A DNA stretch of 64,000 nt from an uncultured Clostridia bacterium (GCA_902477755.1 CABSIK010000010.1:11871-75870); one strand, 5' to 3'; numbered from the stretch's first letter, positions 33,002-42,098 are shown. Made by a program: numbers and translations. Notes: generated by a model from the letters alone, not told the origin.

Positions 33002-34183
33002 ATGGCAACAAAAATTTATATGGATCATGCAGCAACAACTCCCGTCAGAAAAGAAGTTCTGGAAGCAATGCTTCCTTATTTTACAGAATATTATGGAAAT
33101 GCTTCCGGTATTTATGGCATTGCAAAAGAAAGCAAAAAAGCCATGGAAAAAGCAAGAGAACAGGTGGCGGCTGCCATCAATGCCCAGCCTTCTGAAATCT
33201 ACTTTACGGCTGGCGGCTCCGAAAGTGACAATATGGCACTGAGAGGTGTGGCAGAAGCTCTGAAAGATAAGGGTAATCATATTATTACCACGAAAATTGA
33301 ACATCATGCTATTTTGCACACTTGTGAATATCTGGAAAAACATGGTTTCCGTGTGACATATCTGGATGTAGACGCAGACGGTAAGGTTAGATTGGAAGAT
33401 CTGGAAGCAGCTATCTGTCCAGAAACCATTCTCATTTCTGTAATGTTTGCCAATAACGAAATCGGTACCATTGAACCCATTGTGGAAATTGGGAAATTGG
33501 CACATGAAAAAGGCATCTACTTCCATACAGACGCTGTACAGGCAATGGGGCATGTTCCCATTGATGTGGAAGAAATGCACATTGACCTGCTGTCTATCAG
33601 TGGTCACAAATTGGGTGCACCAAAAGGTATTGGCGCCATTTATATCCGTAAAGGCGTACGCATTACACCTTTGATCTTCGGCGGTGCACAGGAAAAGAAA
33701 ATGCGTGCCGGTACAGAAAACATCCCCGGTATTGTAGGTCTGGGCAAAGCAGTAGAACTGGCTGCCGCAGAACTGCCGGAAACAAGAGCAACACTGGAAA
33801 AAATGCGTGACAGACTGATTCATGGCATTCTGGAAGCCATTCCTTACAGCAAGCTGAATGGTCATCCTACAGATCGTCTGCCTGGCAACTGCAACGTTTC
33901 CTTTGAATTTATCGAAGGTGAATCCATGCTGCTGTTGTTAGACGCTTTGGGTGTAGCGGCATCCAGCGGATCTGCCTGCACATCCGGTTCTCTGGATCCT
34001 TCCCATGTGCTTCTGGCCATCGGGCTGCCTCATGAAAAAGCCCACGGTTCTTTAAGACTGACTCTGGATACAGACAACACAGAGGAAGAAATTGATTTTA
34101 TTTTGGAAAAACTGCCTCAGATTGTGGCAAGACTGCGGGAAATGTCTCCCCTTTATGAAGAAGTCAGCAAACAGGCAAAATAA
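33002..34183 (+). CDS. Cysteine desulfurase (NifS/IscS type)
   Basis: A PLP enzyme that removes sulfur from cysteine and passes it as persulfide to Fe-S scaffold and tRNA-thiolation partners. The 393-residue protein opens IYMDHAATTPVRKEVLEAM. The PLP lysine lies in SISGHKLGAPKGIGAIY (about residue 203) and the persulfide Cys in SSGSACTSGSLDPSHVL (about residue 326). GAGGAGG precedes the ATG. It is followed by the scaffold iscU and then mnmA, so one sulfur donor probably serves both clusters and tRNA. Confidence 0.94.
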   Translation: MATKIYMDHAATTPVRKEVLEAMLPYFTEYYGNASGIYGIAKESKKAMEKAREQVAAAINAQPSEIYFTAGGSESDNMALRGVAEALKDKGNHIITTKIEHHAILHTCEYLEKHGFRVTYLDVDADGKVRLEDLEAAICPETILISVMFANNEIGTIEPIVEIGKLAHEKGIYFHTDAVQAMGHVPIDVEEMHIDLLSISGHKLGAPKGIGAIYIRKGVRITPLIFGGAQEKKMRAGTENIPGIVGLGKAVELAAAELPETRATLEKMRDRLIHGILEAIPYSKLNGHPTDRLPGNCNVSFEFIEGESMLLLLDALGVAASSGSACTSGSLDPSHVLLAIGLPHEKAHGSLRLTLDTDNTEEEIDFILEKLPQIVARLREMSPLYEEVSKQAK

Positions 34184-34241
34184 TATAGATACAAAGAGAA
34201 GGTTACAAATTGATTGTTTGAATACACAGGAGGAATTTTTT

Positions 34242-34679
34242 ATGGAATACAGCGCAAAAGTAATGGATCATTTTATGAATCCCAGAAACGTAGGTGAAAT
34301 TGAAGATGCCAGCGGTGTTGGTACTGTTGGCAACGCAAAATGCGGCGATATTATGAAAGTATATTTGCAGATTGAAGACGGTGTCATTCAGGATGCAAAA
34401 TTCAAAACATTTGGCTGTGGTGCGGCAGTGGCTACCAGCTCCATGGCAACAGAACTGGTGAAAGGCAAAACCATTCAGCAGGCTTTGGAAGTGACAAACA
34501 AAGCGGTTATGGAAGCATTGGATGGTCTGCCTCCCGTAAAGGTACACTGTTCCTGTCTGGCTGAAGAAGCCCTGCATGCGGCTCTTTGGGATTATGCAGA
34601 AAAAAATCACATTGTGATCGAAGGTTTGAAAAAACCTGTCAATGACATTGATGAACTCCATCACCATACAGAAGAATAA
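34242..34679 (+). CDS. iscU: Fe-S cluster scaffold IscU/NifU N-terminal type
   Basis: A 145-residue scaffold on which new Fe-S clusters form. Three ligand cysteines are visible: Cys34 in NAKCGD, Cys59 in FGCGAA, and Cys103 in VHCSC, with an additional Cys105. The start MEYSAKVMDHFMNPRNVGEI is classic, and AGGAGG lies before the ATG. It lacks the C-terminal domains of full NifU. It lies 58 bases after the desulfurase and ends at a terminator, so mnmA has its own leader. Confidence 0.94.
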   Translation: MEYSAKVMDHFMNPRNVGEIEDASGVGTVGNAKCGDIMKVYLQIEDGVIQDAKFKTFGCGAAVATSSMATELVKGKTIQQALEVTNKAVMEALDGLPPVKVHCSCLAEEALHAALWDYAEKNHIVIEGLKKPVNDIDELHHHTEE

Positions 34680-34687
34680 AGTAAATC

Positions 34688-34725
34688 AAAAAGTCCGATT
34701 CTCTTTCGGGAGTATCGGACTTTTT
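34688..34725 (+). terminator. Terminator after iscU
   Basis: AAAAAGTCCGAT (34688-34699) pairs with ATCGGACTTTTT (34714-34725), a symmetric hairpin with T run. Confidence 0.85.
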
Positions 34726-34813
34726 CTGTATTTGGAAAGAGAAGGAAAGCCTTGTTTCCCAATGGGGAATATGGTACGATGAAAAACGAAAAAATGAAAA
34801 TAACGTAAGGTCG

Positions 34814-35929
34814 GTGAAACTATTGTCAAAAGGAAAAGTAATTATCGGAATGTCTGGCGGTGTAGACAGTTCTACAGCTGCTTATTTATTAAAAGAAGAA
34901 GGGTATGAAGTGATCGGTGTCACCATGGGGATGTGGCAGGAGCCGGGAGAAACAGAAGGCTGCGGTAATCTTTCTGCTGTGAAAGATGCTTCCCATGTGG
35001 CGGACAAGCTGGGAATCGAATTCCATGTATTGGATTTTCGGAAAGAATTCCGCGAAAATGTTGTGGATTACTTCATCAACAGCTATGAAAGAGGCATGAC
35101 CCCCAATCCTTGTATTGCCTGCAACCGTCATGTGAAATGGGCGGCGTTGCTGGATTATGCCAATAAGATTGGGGCAGACTATATTGCAACAGGACATTAT
35201 GCCCGCATTGAAAAACATCCCGTTACAGGCAGATACTCCATCAAAGCATCTGTCACAGCGGCAAAAGACCAGACATATGCCTTGTATCGTCTGACGCAGG
35301 AACAATTGGAAAGAACTTTGATGCCCGTTGGTTTTTATGAAAAGGATGAAATTCGGAAAATCGCTGCAAATATTGATGACTTTATTGCGAAGAAAAGCGA
35401 CAGTCAGGATATTTGCTTCATCCCAGATGGAGATTATGGCGCATTTCTGGAACGGGAAAGAGGAAAAAATCATTGCCCGGGAAATTTTGTAGATATGGAA
35501 GGAAACATTTTGGGGCAGCATAAAGGCTTAATTTATTATACGGTAGGACAGCGGAAAGGTTTGGGCATTGCTTTTGGCAAACCCATGTATGTATATGGGT
35601 TGGATGTGGATAAGAATGAAGTCATCCTTTGTGACAACGAAACACTCTTTTCCAGAACCGTATATGCAAATCAGATCAATTGCATGTCTGTACCGGAATT
35701 TAAAGACGGTATGCGGTTCCGTGGGAAAATCCGTTACAGTCATAAAATGGCAGACTGTACTGTGCGCATGATAGGAGAGGACTTACTGGAATGTACTTTT
35801 GATGAGCCACAGAGAGCCATTACACCCGGTCAGGCATTGGTGCTTTACGATGGGGAGTATGTGGCAGGCGGCGGTACTATTTTAGGAGCAAAACTGCCAA
35901 TTAATCAAAGAAAGAACGAAGCTGAATAA
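34814..35929 (+). CDS. mnmA: tRNA-specific 2-thiouridylase MnmA
   Basis: MnmA inserts sulfur at C2 of wobble uridine 34 in tRNA-Lys, Glu and Gln, using persulfide from a cysteine desulfurase. The 371-residue protein has the PP-loop GMSGGVDSSTAAYLL (residues 11-25). The catalytic Cys lies in NPCIACNRHVKW (near residues 99-102) and the second active Cys in KKSDSQDICFIPDGDY (about residue 200). A GTG at 34814 gives this length. A TTG nine bases later is another possible start, since AAGG lies only 3 bases before the GTG. The desulfurase two genes upstream is the likely sulfur donor. Confidence 0.94.
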   Translation: MKLLSKGKVIIGMSGGVDSSTAAYLLKEEGYEVIGVTMGMWQEPGETEGCGNLSAVKDASHVADKLGIEFHVLDFRKEFRENVVDYFINSYERGMTPNPCIACNRHVKWAALLDYANKIGADYIATGHYARIEKHPVTGRYSIKASVTAAKDQTYALYRLTQEQLERTLMPVGFYEKDEIRKIAANIDDFIAKKSDSQDICFIPDGDYGAFLERERGKNHCPGNFVDMEGNILGQHKGLIYYTVGQRKGLGIAFGKPMYVYGLDVDKNEVILCDNETLFSRTVYANQINCMSVPEFKDGMRFRGKIRYSHKMADCTVRMIGEDLLECTFDEPQRAITPGQALVLYDGEYVAGGGTILGAKLPINQRKNEAE

Positions 35930-35976
35930 AGATTTTGTATATATTTTCAAAAACTGTCATTTGTCGCATTTTGTAA

Positions 35977-36005
35977 TTGCATGGAACCATTGTTTGTGGT
36001 ATCAT
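35977..36005 (+). promoter_or_regulatory. SigA-type promoter for the Na/Pi cotransporter gene
   Basis: TTGCAT (35977-35982) and TATCAT (36000-36005) with a 17-base spacer, 58 bases before the chosen start. Confidence 0.6.
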
Positions 36006-36063
36006 GTTTGATGGTATATAAACAAGGGTTATGTTCTATAAGAAAAATTTATGGGAGGCAGCG

Positions 36064-37752
36064 ATGAATTACGCAGAAATGATTATTCCGTTTATCGGCG
36101 GTCTGGCTTTGTTTATCTATGGCATGAATATCATGGCGCAGGGTCTTCAGAACGCCGCAGGCTCCAAGATGAAGAGTATTTTGGAAGCACTGACACAGAA
36201 CAAATTGATGGGGATTGCTCTAGGCGCATTGGTAACAGCCATTGTACAGAGTTCCTCCGCAACAACCGTTATGGTTGTTGGTTTTGTAAATGCCGGTTTG
36301 ATGAACCTGACACAGGCAATGAGTGTCATCATGGGTGCCAACATTGGTACAACTGTAACAGGCTGGCTGGTATCCAGTTCCGAATGGGCAAAGATGTTCA
36401 GCCCCGCAACCATTGCACCACTGGCAGTTATGCTGGGTGTTATCTTGATGATGAGCGGCAAAAATGCTCGTCGGAAAGAAATTGCTTCTATTGTAATTGG
36501 TTTTGGTGTGTTGTTTATTGGTATCGAAAGCATGTCATCTTCCGTAGAACCTCTGCGTGATTCTGAAGCTTTCCGTTCCATGTTTGTGACACTGGGCGCA
36601 AACCCTCTGCTGGGTATTTTTGCTGGTGCATTTGTAACGGCTATCATCCAGAGTTCCTCTGCATCTCAGGGTATCCTGCTGTCCTTGGCGGCATCCGGTC
36701 TGGTGCCTTTCAATGCGGCAGTATATATCATCATGGGTCAGAATATCGGTACTTGTGTAACTGCCCTGATCAGTGGTATCGGTGCTACAAAAACAGCGAA
36801 ATGCGTTGGTTACATGCACTTGATGTTTAATATTACTGGTACCATCGTATTCAGTATTGTGGCTATCGTATACTTTACAGTTCTTAACCCTGCTATGGGC
36901 GGCGAGATCATTACACAGACACAGATCAGTGCCATCCATACCATCTTTAATATTGGTACCACTTTTATGGTTATTCCTTTGTCCAATATCATCATCAAGA
37001 TTGCAAAGAGAATCAACCATGTTCAGGAATTGGAACGCAAAGACGAAAGTCAGCTGGTTCATTTGGACAAACGTATTCTGGAAACACCCAGTCTGGCAGT
37101 AGAAGGCGCAAAACTGGAAACACTGCGTCTGGGTCGTATTGCGCTGGAAAACCTGCAGAACTCTTTTGACGCATTGATCAAGAAGGATCACGATAAGATC
37201 GAAGAAGTAAAACAGCGTGAAAATGTTGTGGATAAAGTTTGTGACAGCATTTCTGAATATCTGATCAAACTGTGTACTTTGCAGATCAGTGAAAAAGACA
37301 ACCAGACAGTTACTTCCCTGCTGAATACCATCAGTGATATGGAACGTGTGGGTGACCATGCGGAAAATATCGCCGAACTGGCAGAAGAAATGGAAAGAGA
37401 AGATATCACATTTTCCAGCATGGCTTTGGAAGAATTGAGTGAAATGACAAAGGTAACATTGGCAAGTTACGAAAATGCCCTGAAAGCATTGGAAAACAAC
37501 GATATTACCTATGCTATGAAAACCGCTGTACTGGAAGAACAGGTTGATGCGCTGGAAAAGAAACTCCGCGTAAGCCATATCGACCGTCTGTCCAATGCGG
37601 AATGTAATGTAAACTCCGGTATCCATTTCCTGGAAATGCTGGGCAATCTGGAACGTGTATCCGACCACGCTATGAATATTGCGCAGGTGGTTTTGAACGA
37701 AAACAGAGTAGAAAAGAATTATCACGACGAAGCGATTATGCCCGTTGTTTAA
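36064..37752 (+). CDS. Na/Pi cotransporter family protein with PhoU-like domain
   Basis: A 562-residue membrane protein of the NptA/PF02690 family fused to a PhoU-like domain. The two inverted transport repeats show QSSSATTVMVVGFVNAG (near residue 62) and QSSSASQGILLSLAASG (near residue 195), the family's phosphate-path motif. About eight membrane spans occupy residues 1-315. The C-terminal 200 residues are helical, with two PhoU-type blocks containing MERVGDHAENIAE and LERVSDHAMNIAQ. The ATG at 36064 has GGGAGG 7 bases upstream; a start at 36031 in the same frame lacks one. It is probably a sodium-coupled phosphate carrier with a built-in sensor. Confidence 0.9.
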   Translation: MNYAEMIIPFIGGLALFIYGMNIMAQGLQNAAGSKMKSILEALTQNKLMGIALGALVTAIVQSSSATTVMVVGFVNAGLMNLTQAMSVIMGANIGTTVTGWLVSSSEWAKMFSPATIAPLAVMLGVILMMSGKNARRKEIASIVIGFGVLFIGIESMSSSVEPLRDSEAFRSMFVTLGANPLLGIFAGAFVTAIIQSSSASQGILLSLAASGLVPFNAAVYIIMGQNIGTCVTALISGIGATKTAKCVGYMHLMFNITGTIVFSIVAIVYFTVLNPAMGGEIITQTQISAIHTIFNIGTTFMVIPLSNIIIKIAKRINHVQELERKDESQLVHLDKRILETPSLAVEGAKLETLRLGRIALENLQNSFDALIKKDHDKIEEVKQRENVVDKVCDSISEYLIKLCTLQISEKDNQTVTSLLNTISDMERVGDHAENIAELAEEMEREDITFSSMALEELSEMTKVTLASYENALKALENNDITYAMKTAVLEEQVDALEKKLRVSHIDRLSNAECNVNSGIHFLEMLGNLERVSDHAMNIAQVVLNENRVEKNYHDEAIMPVV

Positions 37753-37761
37753 GAAAAAAAG

Positions 37762-37805
37762 AAAAAGCCCTTTGCTGTGTGAAAACATGGCAAAGGGCTT
37801 TTTTT
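37762..37805 (+). terminator. Terminator after the Na/Pi cotransporter gene
   Basis: AAAAAGCCCTTTGC and GCAAAGGGCTTTTT form a long stem followed by more T, ending at 37805. Confidence 0.85.
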
Positions 37806-37878
37806 GATGGATACAGGCACAAAACTATGGAAAGAGGAATACATAAGAAAAGAGAGCACAAAGAAAGGCGGAATGATT

Positions 37879-38427
37879 ATGCCGCGCGTTTATCTGAGTC
37901 CTTCTTTACAGGAATACAATCTTTATGTCAATGGAGGAACGGAGGAGGAGATCACCAATCTTATTGCAGACGCCATGGAGCCTTATTTGTTGGCTTCCGG
38001 CATTGAATTTACACGGAACCGTCCGGAGATGAGTCTGGGGGAAGCCATTGCCGCTTCCAATGCAGGAAATTACGACCTGCATTTTGCCATTCATTCCAAT
38101 GCAGCGCCGGAAAGTCTGGCAGGAAAATTACAGGGAGTGGATACCTACTATTTTTATAATAGTCCCTATGGCAAAGAAATGGCTGATATTGTTACGGAAA
38201 ATATGAAGCAGGTCTATCCTGATGGAGAAAAAGTGCAGTCCGTGGCAACGGCAACCCTGCGAGAACTGCGCCGTACCAACGCGCCTGCGGTGTTGGTGGA
38301 AGTGGGGTATCACGATAATGTTGAGGACGCCCAATGGATCAAAGAGAACATTGAGCAGATTGCTGAAGCTCTGGCAAAATCCATTGCAGACTATTTTGGC
38401 GTACCATTCCGCAGGCCTCAGTTATAA
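37879..38427 (+). CDS. N-acetylmuramoyl-L-alanine amidase-like protein (Amidase_3), altered zinc site
   Basis: A 182-residue protein of the Amidase_3 family, which cuts the amide between muramic acid and the stem peptide. It has no signal peptide. Conserved parts are RVYLSPSLQEYNLYVNGG, the zinc-type Glu in GTEEEIT, the zinc His in FAIHSNAAPESLAGKLQG (near residue 70), and the catalytic Glu region in APAVLVEVGYHDN (near residue 140). The first zinc His, normally in a GHGG-like motif, is replaced by SLQEYN. A clostridial subfamily with this change is known to me, so the gene need not be broken, but activity is uncertain. The ATG at 37879 fits AAAGGCGG. Confidence 0.8.
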   Translation: MPRVYLSPSLQEYNLYVNGGTEEEITNLIADAMEPYLLASGIEFTRNRPEMSLGEAIAASNAGNYDLHFAIHSNAAPESLAGKLQGVDTYYFYNSPYGKEMADIVTENMKQVYPDGEKVQSVATATLRELRRTNAPAVLVEVGYHDNVEDAQWIKENIEQIAEALAKSIADYFGVPFRRPQL

Positions 38428-38642
38428 ATAATGTTAAAAAGTGAACAACTGTTATCACAAAAAATGACTGAAATTTTATGCTATCCTCCAAAGAGAAAGT
38501 TTTTTTATAAAAAATAAAGGGAAATCGTAACAAGTGCCGTATTTATATTACTATGTATATTGTGTAAATGCTCTACAATACTGTATACATGCTAACTGAC
38601 GGGCAACTTGTCCGATTATTCAATACCAAGGGAGGTATCAGT

Positions 38643-40715
38643 ATGAAAAGTTACGCAGCAGACAAGGTGAGAAACGTAGTACTATTGGGTCACAGCGGTT
38701 CCGGGAAAACCACATATGCCGAAGCAGCGCTGTTCTATTCCGGAGCAACAAAGAGATTCGGAAAAGTGGACGAAGGCAATACCGTTAGTGACTACGATCC
38801 AGAAGAAATTCGCCGTAAAGTATCTATCAGTACATCTGTACTGCCTGTAGAATGGCAGGATACAAAGATCAACTTCTTGGATACACCAGGTTATTTTGAC
38901 TTCGTGGCTGAATCCAAACTGGCTATGAGCGTAGCGGATACAGCCCTGATCATGGTTTCTGCAAAATCCGGCGTAGAAGTTGGTACTGAAAAAGCATGGG
39001 AATATACCGAAGAAATGCATTTGCCTCGTATTTTCTTTGTAAACCAGATGGACGATGAAAATGCAGACTTTGAACGCACACTGGCAGACATGCGTGTGAA
39101 ATTCGGTAAATCCGTTGCACCTCTGCAGATTCCTTTCAATGATGAGGACGGCAAATTCGTTGGCTTTATCAATCTGATCAAGAGAGATGCCAGAAAGAAA
39201 GTAGACGGCAAACTGCAGCCCTGCGAAATGCCTGAAGATAAAAAGGACGAAGTAGAAGTTCTGCGTTCCATGCTGGTGGAAGTTGCGGCTGAAAGCAGTG
39301 ACGAACTCATGGAAAAATTCTTCAATGACATTGAACTGACAGAAGAAGAAATTTATGATGGTCTGAAATATGGTATCGAAAATCATACCATCGCGCCTGT
39401 TATGTGTGGTTCCGCTACACTGGGCTATGGCGTAAAACTGCTTCTGAATACCATCGTTCGTTTTACACCTCCCGCCAATGAAGCAAAACCTAACTTCCAT
39501 GCGTTCCATAATGGTGAAAAAGTGGTTTACTGCTCCACAGATGACGAAAGATTCTCTGCATTTGTATTCAAGACCATTGCAGACCCTTATATTGGCCGTT
39601 TGAACCTGTTCAGAGTTATGACTGGTAAACTGGACGCTTCCATGAGTGTTTATAACGAAGAAAAAGATACAGTGGAAAAAGTTGGTCACTTGTATGTTAT
39701 CAGAGGTAAAGAACAGATTGAAGTGGATGAACTCCATTCCGGTGATATCGGCGCTTTGGCAAAACTGTCCAACACCTCTACACAGGACACACTGTCTTTG
39801 AAAGAAGCAAACATTGTGATTCCCAAGATCAACCTGCCTGAATCCGTTCTGTGCATGGCGATTCAGCCCAAAGGAAAAGGCGATGAAGACAAACTGTCCG
39901 CAGCTCTTTCTAAGATCCGTGAAGAAGATCCTACCATTAAGATGGAAGTGAATAAAGAAACAAAACAGACATTGATCTATGGTATCGGTGAACAGCAGCT
40001 GGATGTTATGGTTAATAAATTGAAAAATAAATATAAGATTGAAGTGGAACTGAAAGATCCTATCATTCCTTATCGTGAAACCATTAAATCCAAAACTTCT
40101 GTACGGGGCAGATATAAGAAACAGTCCGGCGGTCATGGTCAGTTCGGTGACGTTGTCATGGAATTCGAACCCAGCGGCGATCTGTCTGTACCTTATGTAT
40201 TTGAAGAAAAGATCTTCGGCGGTTCCGTACCCAAACAGTACTTCCCCGCAGTAGAAAAAGGTCTGCAGGAATGCGTGCAGTCTGGTGTACTGGCTGGTTA
40301 CCCTGTCGTTGGTCTGAAAGCAACATTGACAGATGGTTCTTACCATCCTGTTGACTCCTCCGAAATGGCATTCAAGATGGCAACATCTGTGGCCTTCAAG
40401 GAAGGTATCCCTCAGGCAAAACCGACTATTCTGGAACCCATCGAACATGTGGAAGTTTTGATTCCTGAAAAATACATGGGCGATATCATGGGTGACATCA
40501 ACAAACGTCGTGGTCGTATCCTGAGCATGGACGCTGTTGGTCATAAGAAATGCATTGTTGCAGAAGTTCCTACAGCTGAAATGCACAAATACGCAACAGA
40601 CCTGCGTTCTCTGACCCAGAGCCGCGGTGATTACAGACATCGCTTCGAACGCTATGAAGAAGCATCTATGGAAATCCAGAAGAAGATCATTGCTGCAAGA
40701 GCAGAACAGAAATAA
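38643..40715 (+). CDS. Elongation factor G-like translational GTPase (paralogue)
   Basis: A 690-residue EF-G-like GTPase. The G1 loop reads GHSGSGKTT (residues about 16-24) in place of the usual AHIDAGKTT. G3 is DTPGYFDF and G4 is NQMDD rather than NKMD. Domains II-V are complete, with RGRYKKQSGGHGQFGDVVMEFEP and the C-terminal EVPTAEMHKYATDLRSLTQSRG. These changes mark the second EF-G class found in many Clostridia beside the true fusA, which usually sits with rpsL/rpsG, absent here. Its function is not settled. The ATG at 38643 follows GGGAGG. The frame stays open for 40 codons beyond the stop (see findings). Confidence 0.9.
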   Translation: MKSYAADKVRNVVLLGHSGSGKTTYAEAALFYSGATKRFGKVDEGNTVSDYDPEEIRRKVSISTSVLPVEWQDTKINFLDTPGYFDFVAESKLAMSVADTALIMVSAKSGVEVGTEKAWEYTEEMHLPRIFFVNQMDDENADFERTLADMRVKFGKSVAPLQIPFNDEDGKFVGFINLIKRDARKKVDGKLQPCEMPEDKKDEVEVLRSMLVEVAAESSDELMEKFFNDIELTEEEIYDGLKYGIENHTIAPVMCGSATLGYGVKLLLNTIVRFTPPANEAKPNFHAFHNGEKVVYCSTDDERFSAFVFKTIADPYIGRLNLFRVMTGKLDASMSVYNEEKDTVEKVGHLYVIRGKEQIEVDELHSGDIGALAKLSNTSTQDTLSLKEANIVIPKINLPESVLCMAIQPKGKGDEDKLSAALSKIREEDPTIKMEVNKETKQTLIYGIGEQQLDVMVNKLKNKYKIEVELKDPIIPYRETIKSKTSVRGRYKKQSGGHGQFGDVVMEFEPSGDLSVPYVFEEKIFGGSVPKQYFPAVEKGLQECVQSGVLAGYPVVGLKATLTDGSYHPVDSSEMAFKMATSVAFKEGIPQAKPTILEPIEHVEVLIPEKYMGDIMGDINKRRGRILSMDAVGHKKCIVAEVPTAEMHKYATDLRSLTQSRGDYRHRFERYEEASMEIQKKIIAARAEQK

Positions 40716-40969
40716 GAACATTGCAAACAGGATGACTTTGTGATATTCTCAATCTATAAAGAAAATCTAAAATCAAGTGCTCAAAAGGTTCCAGATGGAC
40801 AATGGGCACATACTATGAAAATGAACAACGGTAAATAGGGAAAGGCGGGTTTCAGGTATTTACTCCTTGGGATCCGCCCATTCCTTATGAGATGTTCAGA
40901 AACAGGGATTTTCTGATTATGAAAGAATATCATTTGGTTATCCTGTTTTTATATGAAGGAGGAATGCAC
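40716..40969. other. Interval between the EF-G paralogue and the flavoprotein
   Basis: The first 123 bases form an in-frame extension after the EF-G-like stop (to TAG at 40836-40838). After it a stem GGCGGGT (40844-40850) with ATCCGCC (near 40870-40876) is possible but has no T run. No promoter was convincing. Confidence 0.35.
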
Positions 40970-41839
40970 ATGTTAGATGTAGCAATCATTGGCGGCGGCC
41001 CTGCTGCTTTATCCGCAGCGCTGAACTGCCGTCAAAGAAATAAAACTGTAACGATTTTTGGCAGAAGTCTGGACAGCTCTCTGCTCTTTGCGGCAGAAAA
41101 GGTGGACAACTATCTTGGTCTGCCGGATATGGGTGGGGAAGAACTGCTGAATACTTTTTATGCCCATGCCATGAAAAATGGCGTGGAATTTAAAGAAGCC
41201 CGCATCAGCCAGATCATGTCCATGGGAGATTCCTATATGATTAATGCGGAAAACGAGTTCATTCAGGCGAAAGCTATCATTCTGGCAACAGGTCTGAGCA
41301 AAAGCAAAGGCATTGCCGGAGAAATGGAATATCTGGGTAAAGGCGTTAGCTACTGCGCAACTTGTGATGGTATGCTTTATCGCGGAAAGAAAGTTGTTGT
41401 AGTAGCGGAAAACGAAGAAGGGGAGGCAGAAGCCAACTTCTTGGCAGATATCTGCGCGGAAGTGCTGTATGTACCTCTTTACCAGCCCGTTATGTCCTTG
41501 AAGGAAAATGTAAAAGTAGTTAATGGAAAACCCAAAGCAGTTCTTGGCGAAAATGACCGTGTGACAGGTCTGGAATTGGCAGATGAAACTTTGGGCTGTG
41601 ACGGTATTTTCTTTGCTAAAAACTCTATGCCTCCAGAAAGTCTGCTTTTTGGTCTGGAAACAGAAGGCAAAAACATTGTGGTAAATCGTAAGATGGAAAC
41701 AAACCTACCCCGTGTTTATGCGGCAGGGGACTGCACAGGCGCCCCTTATCAGATTGCAAAGGCTGTTGGGGAAGGTCTGGTAGCGGCTCTTTCCGCAGCG
41801 GCAGCCATTGACCAGCTGGATCGGGAACAGGCAAAGTGA
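40970..41839 (+). CDS. Thioredoxin reductase-like flavoprotein without NADPH motif
   Basis: A 289-residue FAD protein of the thioredoxin reductase fold. The FAD motif is IIGGGPAALSAALNC (residues 5-19) and the redox Cys pair is CATCDG (Cys129, Cys132). The C-terminal FAD motif is PRVYAAGDCTG. The second Rossmann motif is lost: the usual GGGxxA ... HRR of NADPH-dependent enzymes is replaced by VVAENEEGEAEANFLAD ... VPLY. This matches the ferredoxin-dependent flavin thioredoxin reductases described from Clostridium. The electron donor is inferred. The ATG at 40970 has AAGGAGGA upstream. A GroES gene follows in a separate transcription unit. Confidence 0.85.
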   Translation: MLDVAIIGGGPAALSAALNCRQRNKTVTIFGRSLDSSLLFAAEKVDNYLGLPDMGGEELLNTFYAHAMKNGVEFKEARISQIMSMGDSYMINAENEFIQAKAIILATGLSKSKGIAGEMEYLGKGVSYCATCDGMLYRGKKVVVVAENEEGEAEANFLADICAEVLYVPLYQPVMSLKENVKVVNGKPKAVLGENDRVTGLELADETLGCDGIFFAKNSMPPESLLFGLETEGKNIVVNRKMETNLPRVYAAGDCTGAPYQIAKAVGEGLVAALSAAAAIDQLDREQAK

Positions 41840-41902
41840 TGACAATTTGCAAAAGAGGACTTTATTTTTTCTGATTTTTTTAAAAAATTGAGTAAGTGAA
41901 AG

Positions 41903-41962
41903 AAAATCGAAGGAATTGAAAGAAAAAATTGGTTTTTTTCTTTGATTTCTTCGATTTTTTAT
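41903..41962 (+). terminator. AT-rich terminator after the flavoprotein gene
   Basis: A long imperfect stem runs from AAAATCGAAGGAATTGAAAG through to CTTTGATTTCTTCGATTTTTT, ending in a T run. Pairs are mostly A-T. Confidence 0.55.
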
Positions 41963-41985
41963 GTATTTGTTTTGAATTGTTGGAA

Positions 41986-41991
41986 TATAAT
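41986..41991 (+). promoter_or_regulatory. -10-like box before groES
   Basis: TATAAT at 41986-41991 lies about 50 bases upstream of CIRCE. A TTGTTT at 41967-41972 is only 13 bases away, so the -35 is not settled. A GATAAT at 42025-42030 nearer CIRCE is another candidate. Confidence 0.4.
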
Positions 41992-42043
41992 CCTATATAG
42001 AATTTGAATATTCCTTGAAAAATGGATAATATAGTATCAGAAA

Positions 42044-42070
42044 TTAGCACTCGGTTTTGATGAGTGCTAA
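42044..42070 (+). promoter_or_regulatory. CIRCE operator (HrcA binding site)
   Basis: TTAGCACTC (42044-42052), nine bases, GAGTGCTAA (42062-42070): an exact CIRCE element. HrcA repressor binds it, so groES-groEL is heat-inducible. hrcA is not in the window. Confidence 0.97.
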
Positions 42071-42098
42071 CAACAAGAATACAAGGAGGCAGAATAAT

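Noticed and set aside
38682..40721. 679-codon open frame on the minus strand
   Set aside because: It is the antisense shadow of the EF-G-like gene: the sense frame has clear GTPase motifs and a ribosome site, the antisense product is Cys/His/Phe-rich with no family.
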